A stretch of 64,000 nt of DNA from Pedococcus cremeus (GTDB lineage Bacteria; Actinomycetota; Actinomycetes; Actinomycetales; Dermatophilaceae). This document shows positions 52,165 through 61,900 of this stretch, one piece after another (the stretch's first letter is position 1; each line of letters opens with the position of its first letter). The translations under genes were made by a program, and so were the position numbers. The stretch spans positions 186,001 to 250,000 of the forward strand of contig NZ_FOHB01000005.1 of assembly GCF_900111375.1 (NCBI RefSeq), given 5' to 3'. Below the pieces are notes generated by a model, which searched no databases, had not been told where the DNA came from, and was given only the letters and a program-made list of their open reading frames with translations.

Positions 52165-52812
52165 ATGGGTGACGGGCGGCATCGGCAGAGGTTCCACGGC
52201 CAGATCGCCGGCCTGGGCAGCGCCAGCGGCACCCGCGTCGTCGTCGGCCGGTGGGCCACCTCGCCGTTCGGGTCCTTCGCCGACGTCATGCTCGAACGCG
52301 CCGACGGTCACCGGGTGCTCTACGCGCCGTCACGGGAGGTCGGTGACTTCATCGCCGACACCTACGTCTTCGACGAGATCCGCACGCTGCCGGTGGTGGT
52401 GGAGGTCGTCGACGGACGCTGGTCCGTGCACGCCGACGACCTGCACCTGCAGTTCACGACCGGCCGGCGCCTGCCCCTCGGCTGGGCGCTGCACGTCGTG
52501 CCGCGACCTCTCGCCCAGAGCACCACCTGGGCCGGGCTGGTCGACCCGGTCGCCCGGCGGGTGCTGCGCGGCGTCAGCACCCGCGGACAGGCGAGGTCGG
52601 GGCGCCGCGAGTGGTACGGCGCCACCGACCTGCACGCCGTCACCTCGCTTCGCGGAAGGCTGGGCGGCGTGCCGCTGGGCGCCCTGACGAGGGTCGACCC
52701 GCCCACCCGCTTCGGCTTCTCCTCCACCCCGCCGCGACCCTCGGTCACCACCGTGGTGACCACCGTCGAGGTGCTCCAGGCACTGCGTCGACCGGGTGGC
52801 GCCGTGCCCTGA
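52165..52812 (+). CDS. Conserved hypothetical protein
   Basis: Soluble protein of 215 residues without signal peptide or helix-spanning segment. The first half looks beta-rich (GTRVVVGRWATSPFGSFADVMLERADGHRVLYAPSREVGDFI; TLPVVVEVVDGRWSVHADDLHLQF), the second half is Arg/Pro/Thr-rich. I recognise it only as a protein type widespread in actinobacteria with no assigned function. Leaderless start; it precedes the aminotransferase by 114 bases that contain a CGGCATAC hairpin (52849-52873). Confidence 0.78.
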   Translation: MGDGRHRQRFHGQIAGLGSASGTRVVVGRWATSPFGSFADVMLERADGHRVLYAPSREVGDFIADTYVFDEIRTLPVVVEVVDGRWSVHADDLHLQFTTGRRLPLGWALHVVPRPLAQSTTWAGLVDPVARRVLRGVSTRGQARSGRREWYGATDLHAVTSLRGRLGGVPLGALTRVDPPTRFGFSSTPPRPSVTTVVTTVEVLQALRRPGGAVP

Positions 52813-52926
52813 GCACTGCGCCGAACAGCAGGCGCCGTCCCACGATGCGGGAGCAACACGGCATACCCGCATGTCCTGGGGCACACCTCCCCTGCCCCGT
52901 CGCGGACGCGGTGCGAGGATGGGCGC

Positions 52927-54141
52927 GTGCGCCCGATCCTCCAGTCGTCCAAGCTCCAAGACGTCCGCTACGACGTGCGCGGACCGATCCTGGAGGAGGC
53001 CCACCGGCTCGAGGCCGAGGGCCACAAGGTCATGAAGCTCAACATCGGCAACCCGGCGCCGTTCGGCTTCGAGGCGCCCGAGTCGATCCTCGTCGACATG
53101 ATCCACAACCTGCCGGAGTCGCAGGGCTACAGCGACTCGCGCGGCATCTACTCGGCGCGGACGGCGGTCGCGAACTTCTACCAGGGCGAGGGGCTGCGCG
53201 ACGTCACGGTCGACGACGTCTTCGTCGGCAACGGTGTCTCCGAGATGATCTCGATGACGCTGCAGGCCCTGGTCGACAACGGCGACGAGATCCTGGTGCC
53301 CGCGCCCGACTACCCGCTGTGGACCGCGGCCGTCACCCTCTCCGGAGGCAAGGCCGTGCACTACCTCTGCGACGAGGACAACGACTGGAACCCCGACCTC
53401 GAGGACATCGAGCGGAGGATCACCGAGCGCACCAAGGGCATCGTGCTGATCAACCCCAACAACCCGACGGGGGCGGTCTACTCCGAGGCGGTCGTCAAGG
53501 GGTTCGTCGACATCGCCCGGCGGCACGACCTCGTGCTCATGGCCGACGAGATCTACGAGAAGATCCTCTACGACGGCGCCCGGCACGTGCACGCCGCCGC
53601 GTACGCGCAGGACATCCTCTGCCTGACCTACAGCGGGCTGTCCAAGGCCTACCGGGTGGCCGGGTTCCGCAGCGGCTGGGTCGTGGTCACCGGAGCGCGC
53701 GAGCGGGCGGCCAGCTTCCTCGAGGGCCTGACCCTGCTGGCCAACATGCGCATGTGCGCCAACGTGCCGGCGCAGCACGCGATCCAGACCGCACTCGGTG
53801 GCTACCAGAGCATCAACGACCTGATCCTGCCCGGCGGCCGGCTGCTGGCCCAGCGCGACGTGGCGCACAAGCTGCTCAACGACATCCCCGGCGTCTCGTG
53901 CGTCAAGCCCCGCGGCGCGCTCTACCTCTTCCCGCGGCTCGACCCCGAGGTCTACCCGATCGAGGACGACCAGGCGTTCGTCATCGAGATGCTGCGGGCG
54001 ACGCACATCCTCATCACCAACGGCACCGGTTTCAACTGGCCGACCCCCGACCACGTCCGCGTCGTCACCCTGCCCAGCGTCGAGGACCTCGAGTACGCCA
54101 TCGACCGGATCGCGGGCTTCCTGGAGACCAAGCGCCGCTGA
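52927..54141 (+). CDS. PLP aminotransferase, AlaA-like (glutamate-pyruvate)
   Basis: Class I/II aminotransferase of 404 residues. Motifs: NIGNPAPFGFEAPESI, YSDSRGIYSAR, INPNNPTGAVYS, ADEIYEKILYDG and the PLP lysine in TYSGLSKAYRVAGFRSGW. This string of motifs is typical of E. coli AlaA (alanine from pyruvate and glutamate), and length is equal (405). GTG start; a GAGGAT -10-like box ends 6 bases upstream. It shares its last base with the first crcB gene, so the three may be co-transcribed. Confidence 0.94.
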   Translation: MRPILQSSKLQDVRYDVRGPILEEAHRLEAEGHKVMKLNIGNPAPFGFEAPESILVDMIHNLPESQGYSDSRGIYSARTAVANFYQGEGLRDVTVDDVFVGNGVSEMISMTLQALVDNGDEILVPAPDYPLWTAAVTLSGGKAVHYLCDEDNDWNPDLEDIERRITERTKGIVLINPNNPTGAVYSEAVVKGFVDIARRHDLVLMADEIYEKILYDGARHVHAAAYAQDILCLTYSGLSKAYRVAGFRSGWVVVTGARERAASFLEGLTLLANMRMCANVPAQHAIQTALGGYQSINDLILPGGRLLAQRDVAHKLLNDIPGVSCVKPRGALYLFPRLDPEVYPIEDDQAFVIEMLRATHILITNGTGFNWPTPDHVRVVTLPSVEDLEYAIDRIAGFLETKRR

Positions 54142-54548
54142 TGGCCCGCGACGAGGTGGGGCCGGGGCTCCTCGCTGCCATCGGGGCCGGCGGCGTGCTC
54201 GGGTCGCTCGGCCGGTGGGCCGTCGGGCTGGCCCTTCCGCACACGCCCTCCCAGGTGCCGTGGGGCACCTTCCTCGTCAACGTCACCGGCTCGGCGGCGA
54301 TGGGGGTGCTCGTGGTGTGGGTGCTGTCGATGGACCGCCCGCACCCCTGGCTGCGCCCCTTCCTTGGGGTCGGCGTGCTGGGCGGCTGGACCACCTTCTC
54401 CTCGTATGCCGTGGAGGGGCGCGACCTGTTCGCCTCGAGCTCGCCGTGGCTGGGGCTGGGGTACGTGCTGGGGTCGCTCGTCGTCGGCCTGTTCGCGGTC
54501 GGCGTGGGGGTCACGGCCGGCGAGCGGCTCTTCGGGCGGCGCCGGTGA
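54141..54548 (+). CDS. crcB: Fluoride channel CrcB/Fluc, first paralogue
   Basis: Small membrane protein of 135 residues with four helices. Fluc motifs: GAGGVLGSLGRW in helix 1, LVNVTGSAAMG in helix 2, and GGWTTFSSYAVE (TTFS Phe-box break) in helix 3. Fluc proteins export F- as dual-topology dimers; tandem paralogues form heterodimers of opposite orientation. Its ATG overlaps the aminotransferase stop (TGATG), and its stop overlaps the next crcB start. No fluoride riboswitch is seen. Confidence 0.93.
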   Translation: MARDEVGPGLLAAIGAGGVLGSLGRWAVGLALPHTPSQVPWGTFLVNVTGSAAMGVLVVWVLSMDRPHPWLRPFLGVGVLGGWTTFSSYAVEGRDLFASSSPWLGLGYVLGSLVVGLFAVGVGVTAGERLFGRRR

Positions 54549-54916
54549 CCGCGCTGCTCGTCGCCGCGGGCGCCGCCGTCGGTGCGCCCACCCGCTTCCT
54601 CGTCGACCGCTGGGCGCGCCACCACTACCGCGCCGGCACCATCCTCGGCACCCTGCTCGTCAACGTCGTGGGCTCGTTCGTGCTCGGGCTGGTCGTGGCC
54701 GTGTCCCGCGAGCCGGGCGCCCCCTCGTGGCTGCTGCCGCTCGTGGGGGTCGGGTTCTGCGGCGCGCTGACCACCTTCTCGACGCTGGCCGTCGAGACGT
54801 GGGTGTTCTGGGAGGAGCGGGCGTGGAGGCCGTTCGTTGCCAACCTCGCCCTCAGCCTCGTCCTCGGCGGCCTGGCGGCCGTCGCCGGGTATGCCGCGGG
54901 GGCCGTCCTGTCCTGA
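54545..54916 (+). CDS. crcB: Fluoride channel CrcB/Fluc, second paralogue
   Basis: Partner protein of 123 residues with four helices: AAGAAVGAPTRFLVDRW, LVNVVGSFVLG, GFCGALTTFSTLAVETW. GTG overlaps the first crcB stop by 4 bases. The two differ enough in charge distribution of loops to be the opposite-topology halves of one antiparallel dimer. Confidence 0.93.
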   Translation: MTALLVAAGAAVGAPTRFLVDRWARHHYRAGTILGTLLVNVVGSFVLGLVVAVSREPGAPSWLLPLVGVGFCGALTTFSTLAVETWVFWEERAWRPFVANLALSLVLGGLAAVAGYAAGAVLS

Positions 54917-54918
54917 CC

Positions 54919-54968
54919 GACCGCCGGTGTCGACCGCCGCTGTCGACCGCCGGTGTCGGCGGCCGGTG
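54919..54968. repeat. Tandem GTCGACCGCCGGT repeats
   Basis: Three to four near-identical 13-bp units (consensus GTCGACCGCCGGT) fill the gap before the VOC gene. Low-complexity, possibly from slippage. Confidence 0.6.
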
Positions 54969-54981
54969 CCACACTCGCGGC

Positions 54982-55440
54982 ATGACGACGACGTGGCAGC
55001 TCACCATCGACTGTGCCGACCCGCAGAGGCTGGTGGCCTTCTGGTGCGAGGCCCTCGGGTACGAGCCGGAGCCGGCACCGGAGGGGTGGGAGAGCTGGCT
55101 GGCGTACTGGCGCTCGCTCGGCATCCCCGAGGAGGACCTCGAGGGCGCGGAGAACGGCAGCGGTGGGGTCATCGACCCGAGCGGGCGGTACCCCCGCATC
55201 TGGTTCCAGCCGGTCCCGGAAGGGAAGGCCGTCAAGAACCGCCTGCACCTCGACCTCAAGATCACCGGTGGCCCGCTGGTGGTGCCCGACCGTGCCCAGC
55301 GCAAGGAGCGGGTCGACGCGGAGGTGGAGCGCCTCGTCGGGCTGGGCGCGTCCATCGCCTACCTCAACGCCCCCGAGGGGGCCAACTACTACGCGGTCAC
55401 CCTGCACGACCCGGAGGGCAACGAGTTCTGCCTCGTCTGA
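54982..55440 (+). CDS. VOC family protein
   Basis: Protein of 152 residues of the same family type as the gene at 34,775: TIDCADPQRLVAFWCEALGYEP at the start, RLHLDLKI in the middle and TLHDPEGNEFCLV at the end, with a longer central loop (residues ~35-70). Metal-ligand His/Glu positions are partly kept. Ligand unknown; such proteins include dioxygenases and resistance factors. Followed by a very stable hairpin. Confidence 0.88.
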   Translation: MTTTWQLTIDCADPQRLVAFWCEALGYEPEPAPEGWESWLAYWRSLGIPEEDLEGAENGSGGVIDPSGRYPRIWFQPVPEGKAVKNRLHLDLKITGGPLVVPDRAQRKERVDAEVERLVGLGASIAYLNAPEGANYYAVTLHDPEGNEFCLV

Positions 55441-55487
55441 CGACTGCCGGAGTCGGACGCGGGTGTGCCGACGGCCCGGGCTGCTGC

Positions 55488-55528
55488 GCCTGCGTCACTG
55501 CTCCGCCCGGCGGAGCAGTGACGCAGGC
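55488..55528. terminator. 41-base perfect palindrome, terminator
   Basis: 20-bp perfectly complementary arms (starting GCCTGCGTCACTG) around a single C. It lies 47 bases after the VOC stop. Unusually long and perfect for an intrinsic terminator. Confidence 0.8.
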
Positions 55529-55619
55529 AGGCGCAGGGAGGACTTTCCGCCCTGCCACGGGCCCCCCAGACGGGTGACCGTCGTGTTGAGGGGCGTACGA
55601 ACCGTCCGGGGAGGGCTCC

Positions 55620-56066
55620 ATGGCCAGGATCAGCGGAGAGGTCGTCATCCGGCGCACCCCGAAGAAGGTCTTCGAGTGTGTCGCCGACGAGCGGAACGAA
55701 CCGAGCTGGAACCCGCGCATGAAGCGGGTGGAGCTGCTGACGCCCGGCCCGGTGGGAGTGGGCACGCGCTGGGCCGCGACGGCCGGCACCCCACGCGGTT
55801 CGACCGACATGGTCATCGAGGTGACGGGTTACGAGCCCGCGCGCCGGCTGGACTCGGTCACCCAGCTGCCCGGGATGGACATCGTGGGCTCGGTGCTGTT
55901 CCAGGGCGCCCCTGAGGGGACCCGGCTCCGCTGGCGGTGGGACGTGCGGCCCCGTGGGGCCCTTCGGGCAGTGGGGCCGCTCCTGGGCCTGGTGGGGAGG
56001 CGTCAGGAACGGCAGGCCTGGGAGGGGCTGAGGCGCCACCTCGAGCGTGAAGGGGTCAGGCGCTGA
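55620..56066 (+). CDS. SRPBCC family protein
   Basis: Polyketide-cyclase/START-like protein of 148 residues: N-terminal strand ISGEVVIRRTPKKVFECVADERNEPSWNP, central strands with VIEVTGYEPARRLDSV, and C-terminal helix (RQERQAWEGLRRHLERE). The ligand is unknown. Its 3' end overlaps the convergent small gene by 11 bases. Confidence 0.88.
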   Translation: MARISGEVVIRRTPKKVFECVADERNEPSWNPRMKRVELLTPGPVGVGTRWAATAGTPRGSTDMVIEVTGYEPARRLDSVTQLPGMDIVGSVLFQGAPEGTRLRWRWDVRPRGALRAVGPLLGLVGRRQERQAWEGLRRHLEREGVRR

Positions 56067-56217
56067 GGCGGTGCCGACCGGCCAACCCGAGGAGCTCGTC
56101 GATCTCCGACTCGCTGAGCCGGCTATGGCTCGCGGAGGCCACCACGACGAGCTCGGCGACGAGCTCGATCTCGTCGCGCAGTGCGGTGTCGGTCAGTTCC
56201 CGGGTGTAGCCCTTCAT
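56056..56217 (-). CDS. Small hypothetical protein (53 residues)
   Basis: Short acidic, helix-rich protein (MKGYTRELTDTALRDEIEL..ESEIDELLGLAGRH). The codon pattern is G+C-rich in third positions, which supports coding. I chose ATG 56217; reading is open further upstream to 56325 but the added part is Gly/Ser/Arg-rich with poorer codon bias. No known family. Confidence 0.55.
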   Translation of the reverse strand: MKGYTRELTDTALRDEIELVAELVVVASASHSRLSESEIDELLGLAGRHRLSA

Positions 56218-56398
56218 CACGTCGAGGACCGTACGTCGTCCGCCGGACACCTCCCGACCGCTTCCCGGGGTGTCGCGGGAGATTGGCCCGCAAGATGACC
56301 CGTTGTAGCCACGAGGACTAGTCACTCATCCGTCTGCAGTAGTCAGAAAAGGCGATTGCCCGCGACCGACCTTCCCGCCTCCCCGGGGAGACAGCAGA

Positions 56399-56423
56399 AG
56401 CCCCGGTCCACTGGACCGGGGCT
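56399..56423 (-). terminator. Terminator of tRNA-Arg
   Basis: AGCCCCGGTCC and its exact complement around a 3-base loop, 51 bases past the tRNA 3' end on the minus strand, followed by a T-containing tail. Confidence 0.8.
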
Positions 56424-56473
56424 CCTCACTTCTGTCTCAACACAGACCTGGCTGGTCGCTCTCGCAACCGACG

Positions 56474-56546
56474 CGCGCCCGAAGGGATTCGAACCCCTAA
56501 CCTTCTGATCCGTAGTCAGATGCTCTATCCGTTGAGCTACGGGCGC
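56474..56546 (-). tRNA. tRNA-Arg (anticodon ACG)
   Basis: Read on the minus strand: acceptor GCGCCCG/CGGGCGC, D arm GCTCAACGGATAGAGC, anticodon loop CTACGGA, T arm AGGGG-TTCGAAT-CCCTT, discriminator G; no encoded CCA. A34 is the substrate of TadA, encoded at 29,850-30,329. Confidence 0.97.
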
Positions 56547-56983
56547 AGGTGTCGCACCGAGGATCACCCAGCGCAACGGGTCGAAAGATTACCCGGTCAG
56601 CGCCGGGGGACGAAATCCGGGGTCGGGCGCACGGTCCGGGGCCGCGGCATACGACGTCTGGTGGAGGACCAGTCACCGTTCCGGGCGCCGACGCAGCTGA
56701 GAGGTCGAGGTCACGAAACCACCTCTCCACGACCCGATCTCGTCGGTTTCTTGCAGCCGCCTGAAAGAACCCGACAAGCCTCTGACCTGTACCGATGGGT
56801 TGTGAGCAGATTCACGAGCGCCCGCACCGTCTGCGGTTTCGCCGCCCCTCGGCCCCGGGCTACCGTGGCTGAATCAGCGCGCCCACCATGTGGACACCCT
56901 TGGGTGCCGCTTGGGGGCACACAACCTCACTGATCCGGGGCCGAGCCGAGCAACAGGCACCGGGCGAAAGGGACGGCCGAGCA
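56547..56983. other. Leader and promoter region of PEP carboxykinase
   Basis: 437 bases without a gene and with lower G+C than the surroundings. A TACCGT -10-like box lies at 56861-56866, giving a leader of about 110 bases that contains a CTTGGGTGCC/GGGGGCAC-type stem (56898-56923). A CGGCATAC motif is at 56645. The tRNA-Arg promoter should lie at the left end. A regulated leader for pckG is possible but not shown. Confidence 0.45.
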
Positions 56984-58840
56984 ATGACGATCGAGTCGAC
57001 GGAACCCGCGAAGGCGGAGAACCCCAACACCGAGAGGGTCGGCGGCACCACGCACGCCGGCCTCCAGCAGTGGGTGGACGAGGTGGCCGCCCTGACCACC
57101 CCTGACCGCATCGAGTGGGTCACCGGCTCCGACGCCGAGTGGACGCGCCTGACCGACAAGCTCGTCGAGGCCGGCACCTTCGTGCGCCTCAACGACGAGA
57201 AGAAGCCGAACTCCTTCTACGCGGCCTCCGACCCGACCGACGTCGCCCGCGTCGAGGACCGCACCTTCATCTGCTCCGTCGACGAGAAGGACGCCGGGCC
57301 CACCAACAACTGGATGGACCCGAACGAGATGAAGACCCTCATGCGCGACCTCTACCAGGGGTGCATGAAGGGCCGCACGATGTACGTCATCCCGTTCGTC
57401 ATGGGCCACCTGAACGCCGAGAACCCGATGTTCGGCGTCGAGATCACCGACTCCGAGTACGTCGTCGTCTCGATGCGCGTCATGGCCCGCTGCGGCGTCA
57501 ACGTGCTGCGCCGCATCGAGGAGCTCGGCGAGGCCGCCAACTACGTCCCGGCGCTGCACTCCCTGGGTGCCCCGCTCGAGCCCGGCCAGCAGGACGTGAA
57601 GTGGCCGTGCAGCGACACCAAGTACATCGTGCAGTTCCCCGAAGAGCGCGCCATCTGGTCCTACGGCTCGGGCTACGGCGGCAACGCTCTGCTCGGCAAG
57701 AAGTGCTACTCGCTGCGCATCGCCTCGGTCATGGCGCGCGACGAGGGCTGGCTCGCCGAGCACATGCTCATCCTCAAGCTCACCTCCCCGGAGCAGCAGA
57801 CCTACTACGTCGCGGCGGCCTTCCCGAGCGCCTGCGGCAAGACCAACCTGGCCATGCTGAAGCCGACCATCCCCGGCTGGAAGGTCGAGACCCTCGGCGA
57901 CGACATCGCCTGGATGCGCTTCGGTGAGGACGGCCGGCTGTATGCCGTGAACCCCGAGTTCGGGTTCTTCGGCGTCGCGCCCGGCACCAACGAGAAGACC
58001 AACCCGTACGCGATGGAGACCATCGCCAAGGGCAACTCGGTCTTCACCAACGTCGCGCTCACCGACGACGGCGACATCTGGTGGGAGGGCATGGAGAACA
58101 CCCCGGCCCACGCCACCAGCTGGAAGGGCCAGGACTGGACGCCCGACTCGGAGGAGCTGTCCAGCCACCCGAACAGCCGCTACTGCACCCCGATCGAGCA
58201 GTGCCCGATCCTCGCGGACGAGTACAACGACCCGAAGGGTGTGCCGATCTCGGCGATCTTCTTCGGTGGCCGCCGCGCCTCCACGGTGCCGCTGGTGACC
58301 GAGTCGCGCGACTGGGTGCACGGCACCTTCATGGGCGCCACGCTCTCCTCGGAGACCACGGCCGCCGCGACCGGCCAGGTCGGCGTCGTCCGCCGCGACC
58401 CGATGGCCATGCTGCCCTTCATCGGCTACAACGCCGGTGACTACTTCCAGCACTGGATCAACCTGGGCAAGGACGCCGACGCGCACAAGCTGCCGAAGAT
58501 CTTCTACGTCAACTGGTTCCGCCGTGACGCTGACGGCAAGTTCGTCTGGCCGGGCTTCGGCGAGAACAGCCGCGTGCTGAAGTGGGCCATCGAGCGCATC
58601 GAGGGCAAGGCTGCCGCGGTCGAGACCCCGATCGGCCACGTGCCGACCCCTGAGGCGATCGACACCGACGGCCTCGACATGGACCCCGCCGAGCTCGCCA
58701 AGGCGCTCCACGTCGACGTCGACGAGTGGAAGGCCGAGATCCCGCACATCGAGGAGTGGTTCGCCAAGTTCGGCGACAACCTGCCGACCCAGCTGCGCGT
58801 CGAGCTCGACGGCCTGAAGGCCCGCCTCGGCGTCCAGTGA
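56984..58840 (+). CDS. pckG: Phosphoenolpyruvate carboxykinase (GTP)
   Basis: Gluconeogenic enzyme of 618 residues converting oxaloacetate and GTP to PEP, CO2 and GDP. GTP-class motifs: the kinase-1a P-loop [12 protein letters not shown] near residue 282, the PEPCK-specific [13 protein letters not shown] near 424 with its Arg, metal-site residues around [13 protein letters not shown], and the mobile-lid region. Length fits the ~610-residue GTP family, not the ~530-residue ATP family. ATG with a weak GGGA site; long leader upstream. Followed by two hairpins. Confidence 0.97.
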   Translation: MTIESTEPAKAENPNTERVGGTTHAGLQQWVDEVAALTTPDRIEWVTGSDAEWTRLTDKLVEAGTFVRLNDEKKPNSFYAASDPTDVARVEDRTFICSVDEKDAGPTNNWMDPNEMKTLMRDLYQGCMKGRTMYVIPFVMGHLNAENPMFGVEITDSEYVVVSMRVMARCGVNVLRRIEELGEAANYVPALHSLGAPLEPGQQDVKWPCSDTKYIVQFPEERAIWSYGSGYGGNALLGKKCYSLRIASVMARDEGWLAEHMLILKLTSPEQQTYYVAAAFPSACGKTNLAMLKPTIPGWKVETLGDDIAWMRFGEDGRLYAVNPEFGFFGVAPGTNEKTNPYAMETIAKGNSVFTNVALTDDGDIWWEGMENTPAHATSWKGQDWTPDSEELSSHPNSRYCTPIEQCPILADEYNDPKGVPISAIFFGGRRASTVPLVTESRDWVHGTFMGATLSSETTAAATGQVGVVRRDPMAMLPFIGYNAGDYFQHWINLGKDADAHKLPKIFYVNWFRRDADGKFVWPGFGENSRVLKWAIERIEGKAAAVETPIGHVPTPEAIDTDGLDMDPAELAKALHVDVDEWKAEIPHIEEWFAKFGDNLPTQLRVELDGLKARLGVQ

Positions 58841-58853
58841 CGTGAGCTGACCC

Positions 58854-58875
58854 GTATGCCGCGTTGGCGGCATAC
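58854..58875. repeat. Small palindrome GTATGCCGC-GTTG-GCGGCATAC
   Basis: Perfect 9-bp arms with a 4-base loop, made of two inverted copies of the dispersed GTATGCCG motif, 13 bases after the pckG stop. Confidence 0.85.
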
Positions 58876-58878
58876 CAG

Positions 58879-58916
58879 CCGAACGGCCCGGAACCTCTCG
58901 GTTCCGGGCCGTTCGG
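58879..58916 (+). terminator. Terminator of pckG
   Basis: Perfect 17-bp arms (CCGAACGGCCCGGAACC and complement) around TCTC, immediately after the smaller palindrome. Confidence 0.9.
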
Positions 58917-58975
58917 GTCTCCTCCTCGGCTAGGTTCCGCTCCGTCGGTTTCGACGCGGCGCAGGAGGGGACGCC

Positions 58976-61900
58976 ATGGCGGCGTGGTTCAGCAGGGGGA
59001 CCCAGGTGGGCACGACCAAGGAGTTCCGGCGCGCACTCGACGCAGTGCTCGCACAGGTGCATCCGCCGCTCGCCGGGAAGATCCGTGACTTCGTGCTGAG
59101 CGGAGGAGACTCGGGCTGGCTCCCGCAGCTGGCCCCGGGCGCCTTCGGGCAGCAGCAGGTGCTGCTCACCGGCCACATCTACGGGATCCACCCCCAGGCC
59201 GGCCCGTACCAGCAGCTCACCACGGCGATGGGCGACGTCTCCCCTGATGTCCTGCTGCGCTGGGCCCAGGTCGTCGAGGCGTGTTTCGGCCCCTCGGCGT
59301 GGGCCTTCGAGCTGGCGGACCTGGACGGAGGACACACGGTCGAGAGCCTGCTCCTCGTCGTCGCGAACACCCACCAGGCGCAGCTGCAGAAGCCGTCCGG
59401 CACCGTGCCGCTCGCCCACTCGACGCTCGAGGACGTGCTCGCCACGGGTGGCAGCCCGCGGTCGTCGATCCTCGTCCGGGCGTTTCACCAGAACCCGCAG
59501 CGCTACATGTCGGGGCTGGGCCGTCTGCGACCGCTGCTGCGCCGCATGCCCGGCTATGAGGACGCGGTGCAGCGCCACGCCCCGGAGCTGCGTCCGCATG
59601 TGGCGGCCGGTGACGTGCGCGACCGCCTCGTCGCCGCCGAGATGCTGCAGGGCCTCTCGCGCGAGACGCTGGCGCTCTTCGCCGACGAGCTCGCCCAGCT
59701 CGCGACCGCCTCCGGCGCACAAGTGCGGGAGGTGGCCGCGCCTCTCGTCATCACCTGCGGGTCGGCCGCCTCTGAGCCGCTGCGGGCGCTGGCCACGAAC
59801 GGGAAGCCGGACCAGCGGCTGCAGGCTCTGCGACTGCTCTGGTCACACGCCACCGACGAGGAGGACCGGGCCTGGGCGCAGCGCACCGCTGCAGAGGACC
59901 GCGCCGCCAGCGTCCAGGCCCTCGCCGTCGAGTGGGCCGCGGAGGCCTCGGCCGCAGACGAGCCCGACATCCCGTTGGAGGCCGGGCCGCGTCCGGTCAT
60001 CGACTGGGCCGTGACCGCGACGCCGGCCTTGCACGTCCTCGTCACCCAGCTGTGGGAGGACGCGAACCGCGACATCGAACGGACCAACGAGATGACCCGC
60101 CGCGCAGCGGACGCCTGGGCTGCCCAGCACGGTCAGCGACCCGCGTGGGCCAACGTCACCGCGCCCATGGCTGCCGCCGATGCCAATGACCTGCTCCGTC
60201 GCATGACGAGCGGGCGGCCACCACGCGCGAGCAACGAACCGAAGCCACGGGTCGAGGCCCACCACGTACGAGACGCGTTGCCGAAGCTGGCGACGAGTCC
60301 CGAGGCGAGCCTGCCCGTCCTGGGGCACCTGCTCCACCACTTCGGACTGCTCGTGGACTGGCGTGGAGGGCTCAACCACACCGCTGCGGCCTGCTTCAAC
60401 GGCCGCCAGAGAGCCCTCGCGGAGCCATCGCTCAGTCAGGTCGCCGTCCTCTACGACGACATGGGCCTCGACGGCACCAATGCAGTGATGCGCTCGTGGA
60501 GCTCCACCTGGGGCGAGCGCGTGGGGCAGGGCTGGCCACGGGAGGCGGTGGCCCCCTTCGTCGCAGAGCACCTCGACGCGTTCGCCGCCGGCCTCGGACG
60601 GCAGACCGACTGGTACTCCCGTACGGATGCGGTGTACGAGGCGCTCAGCGCACTCGACCGATTGCCCCGACAGGTCACCGAGGCGCTGTGGCCCGTGGCC
60701 CTCACCGGCCTGAAGGCACACCGCCGGCTGGCGCAGGACGTCCTGCGGGCGACGCCGGACCGAGACGCGCGTGTGGCCACGGCCCTCGCGGACGGGAAGG
60801 GGGACGTGCGCACCGAGGCGGCGCGGTGGATCGCTCGCGACCACATCAGCAGCGCGGTGCCGGCCCTTGAGGCCGCCTTCGCCAAGGAGAAGCAGGACGT
60901 CGCCAAGGGCGCGCTGCTCGACGCCCTCGAGGCCCTCGGCCAGCCGGTCGAGACGTACCTCGACCGCGACCGGTTGGCGGCCGACGCCGCGAAGACGGTC
61001 GCCAAGGGACTGCCCAAGGACGTCGACTGGTTCCCGTGGGACGCACTGCCCGAGGTGCGCTGGGCCGACAACGGGCAGCTGGTCGCGCCCATCACGCTGC
61101 AGCACCTGTTCGCGCAGGCCGTCAAGGCCAAGTCGCCCGAGCCCAACGCCCTGCTGCGGCGCTACTGCTCACTCTTCGAGCCTGCGGACCGCGAGCGGCT
61201 CGGGCAGCTCGTCCTCGACACCTGGGTGGCGCAGGACCTCAGGCCGGTCGACCGGGCCACCGCCGAGGCCGCGGCTGCGCGGCAGGCCTCGAGCACCTTC
61301 CACTGGATGCAGACCTACCCGCAGCACTTCAAGGACGACCCGACGTACGGCCTGTCCGTCGATCAGCTGACGGCCCACTTCCTGCCGGGCGCCCTGAGGC
61401 AGCCCGCCGGGTCCGCCACGGCATCGAAGGGCCTGCTCGCCGTGGCCGCCGCCTGCGCCGGCGAACGCGCCGCGGCGACCGCCTCGCGCTACCTGCAGGA
61501 GTGGTACGGCATGCGCGCTTCGCAGGGCAAGGCGCTCATCGCCATGCTGGCGTGGGTCGACCACCCGAGCGCGACCCAGCTGGTGCTGTCGGTGGGGTCA
61601 CGGTTCCGCACCAAGTCGTTCCAGGACGAGGCGACCCGTCAGGCCGAGGCCCTCGCCGAGCGGAAGGGGTGGACGCTGACCGAGCTCGCGGACCGCACCA
61701 TCCCCACTGCCGGTCTCGACGAGGACGGCGTGCTGCGCCTGAGCTACGGCGACCGGACCTTCACCGCGGCCCTCCTGCCCGACCTGTCCCTGGAGCTGCG
61801 CAACCCCGACGGCAAGAAGGTCGCCTCGTTGCCCACCCCGCGCCAGACCGACGACGAGGGTAGGGCCAAGGAGTCGAAGAAGGCGCTCGCGGCAGCTCGC

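Noticed and set aside
53900-54141. Fluoride riboswitch before the crcB pair
   Set aside because: The first crcB gene overlaps the aminotransferase stop, leaving no leader for a riboswitch.
56927-59722. A 931-codon open frame on the minus strand across pckG and beyond
   Set aside because: Mirror of the pckG codon pattern; the translation is low-complexity Val/Arg/Gly/His and matches nothing, whereas pckG is unmistakable.
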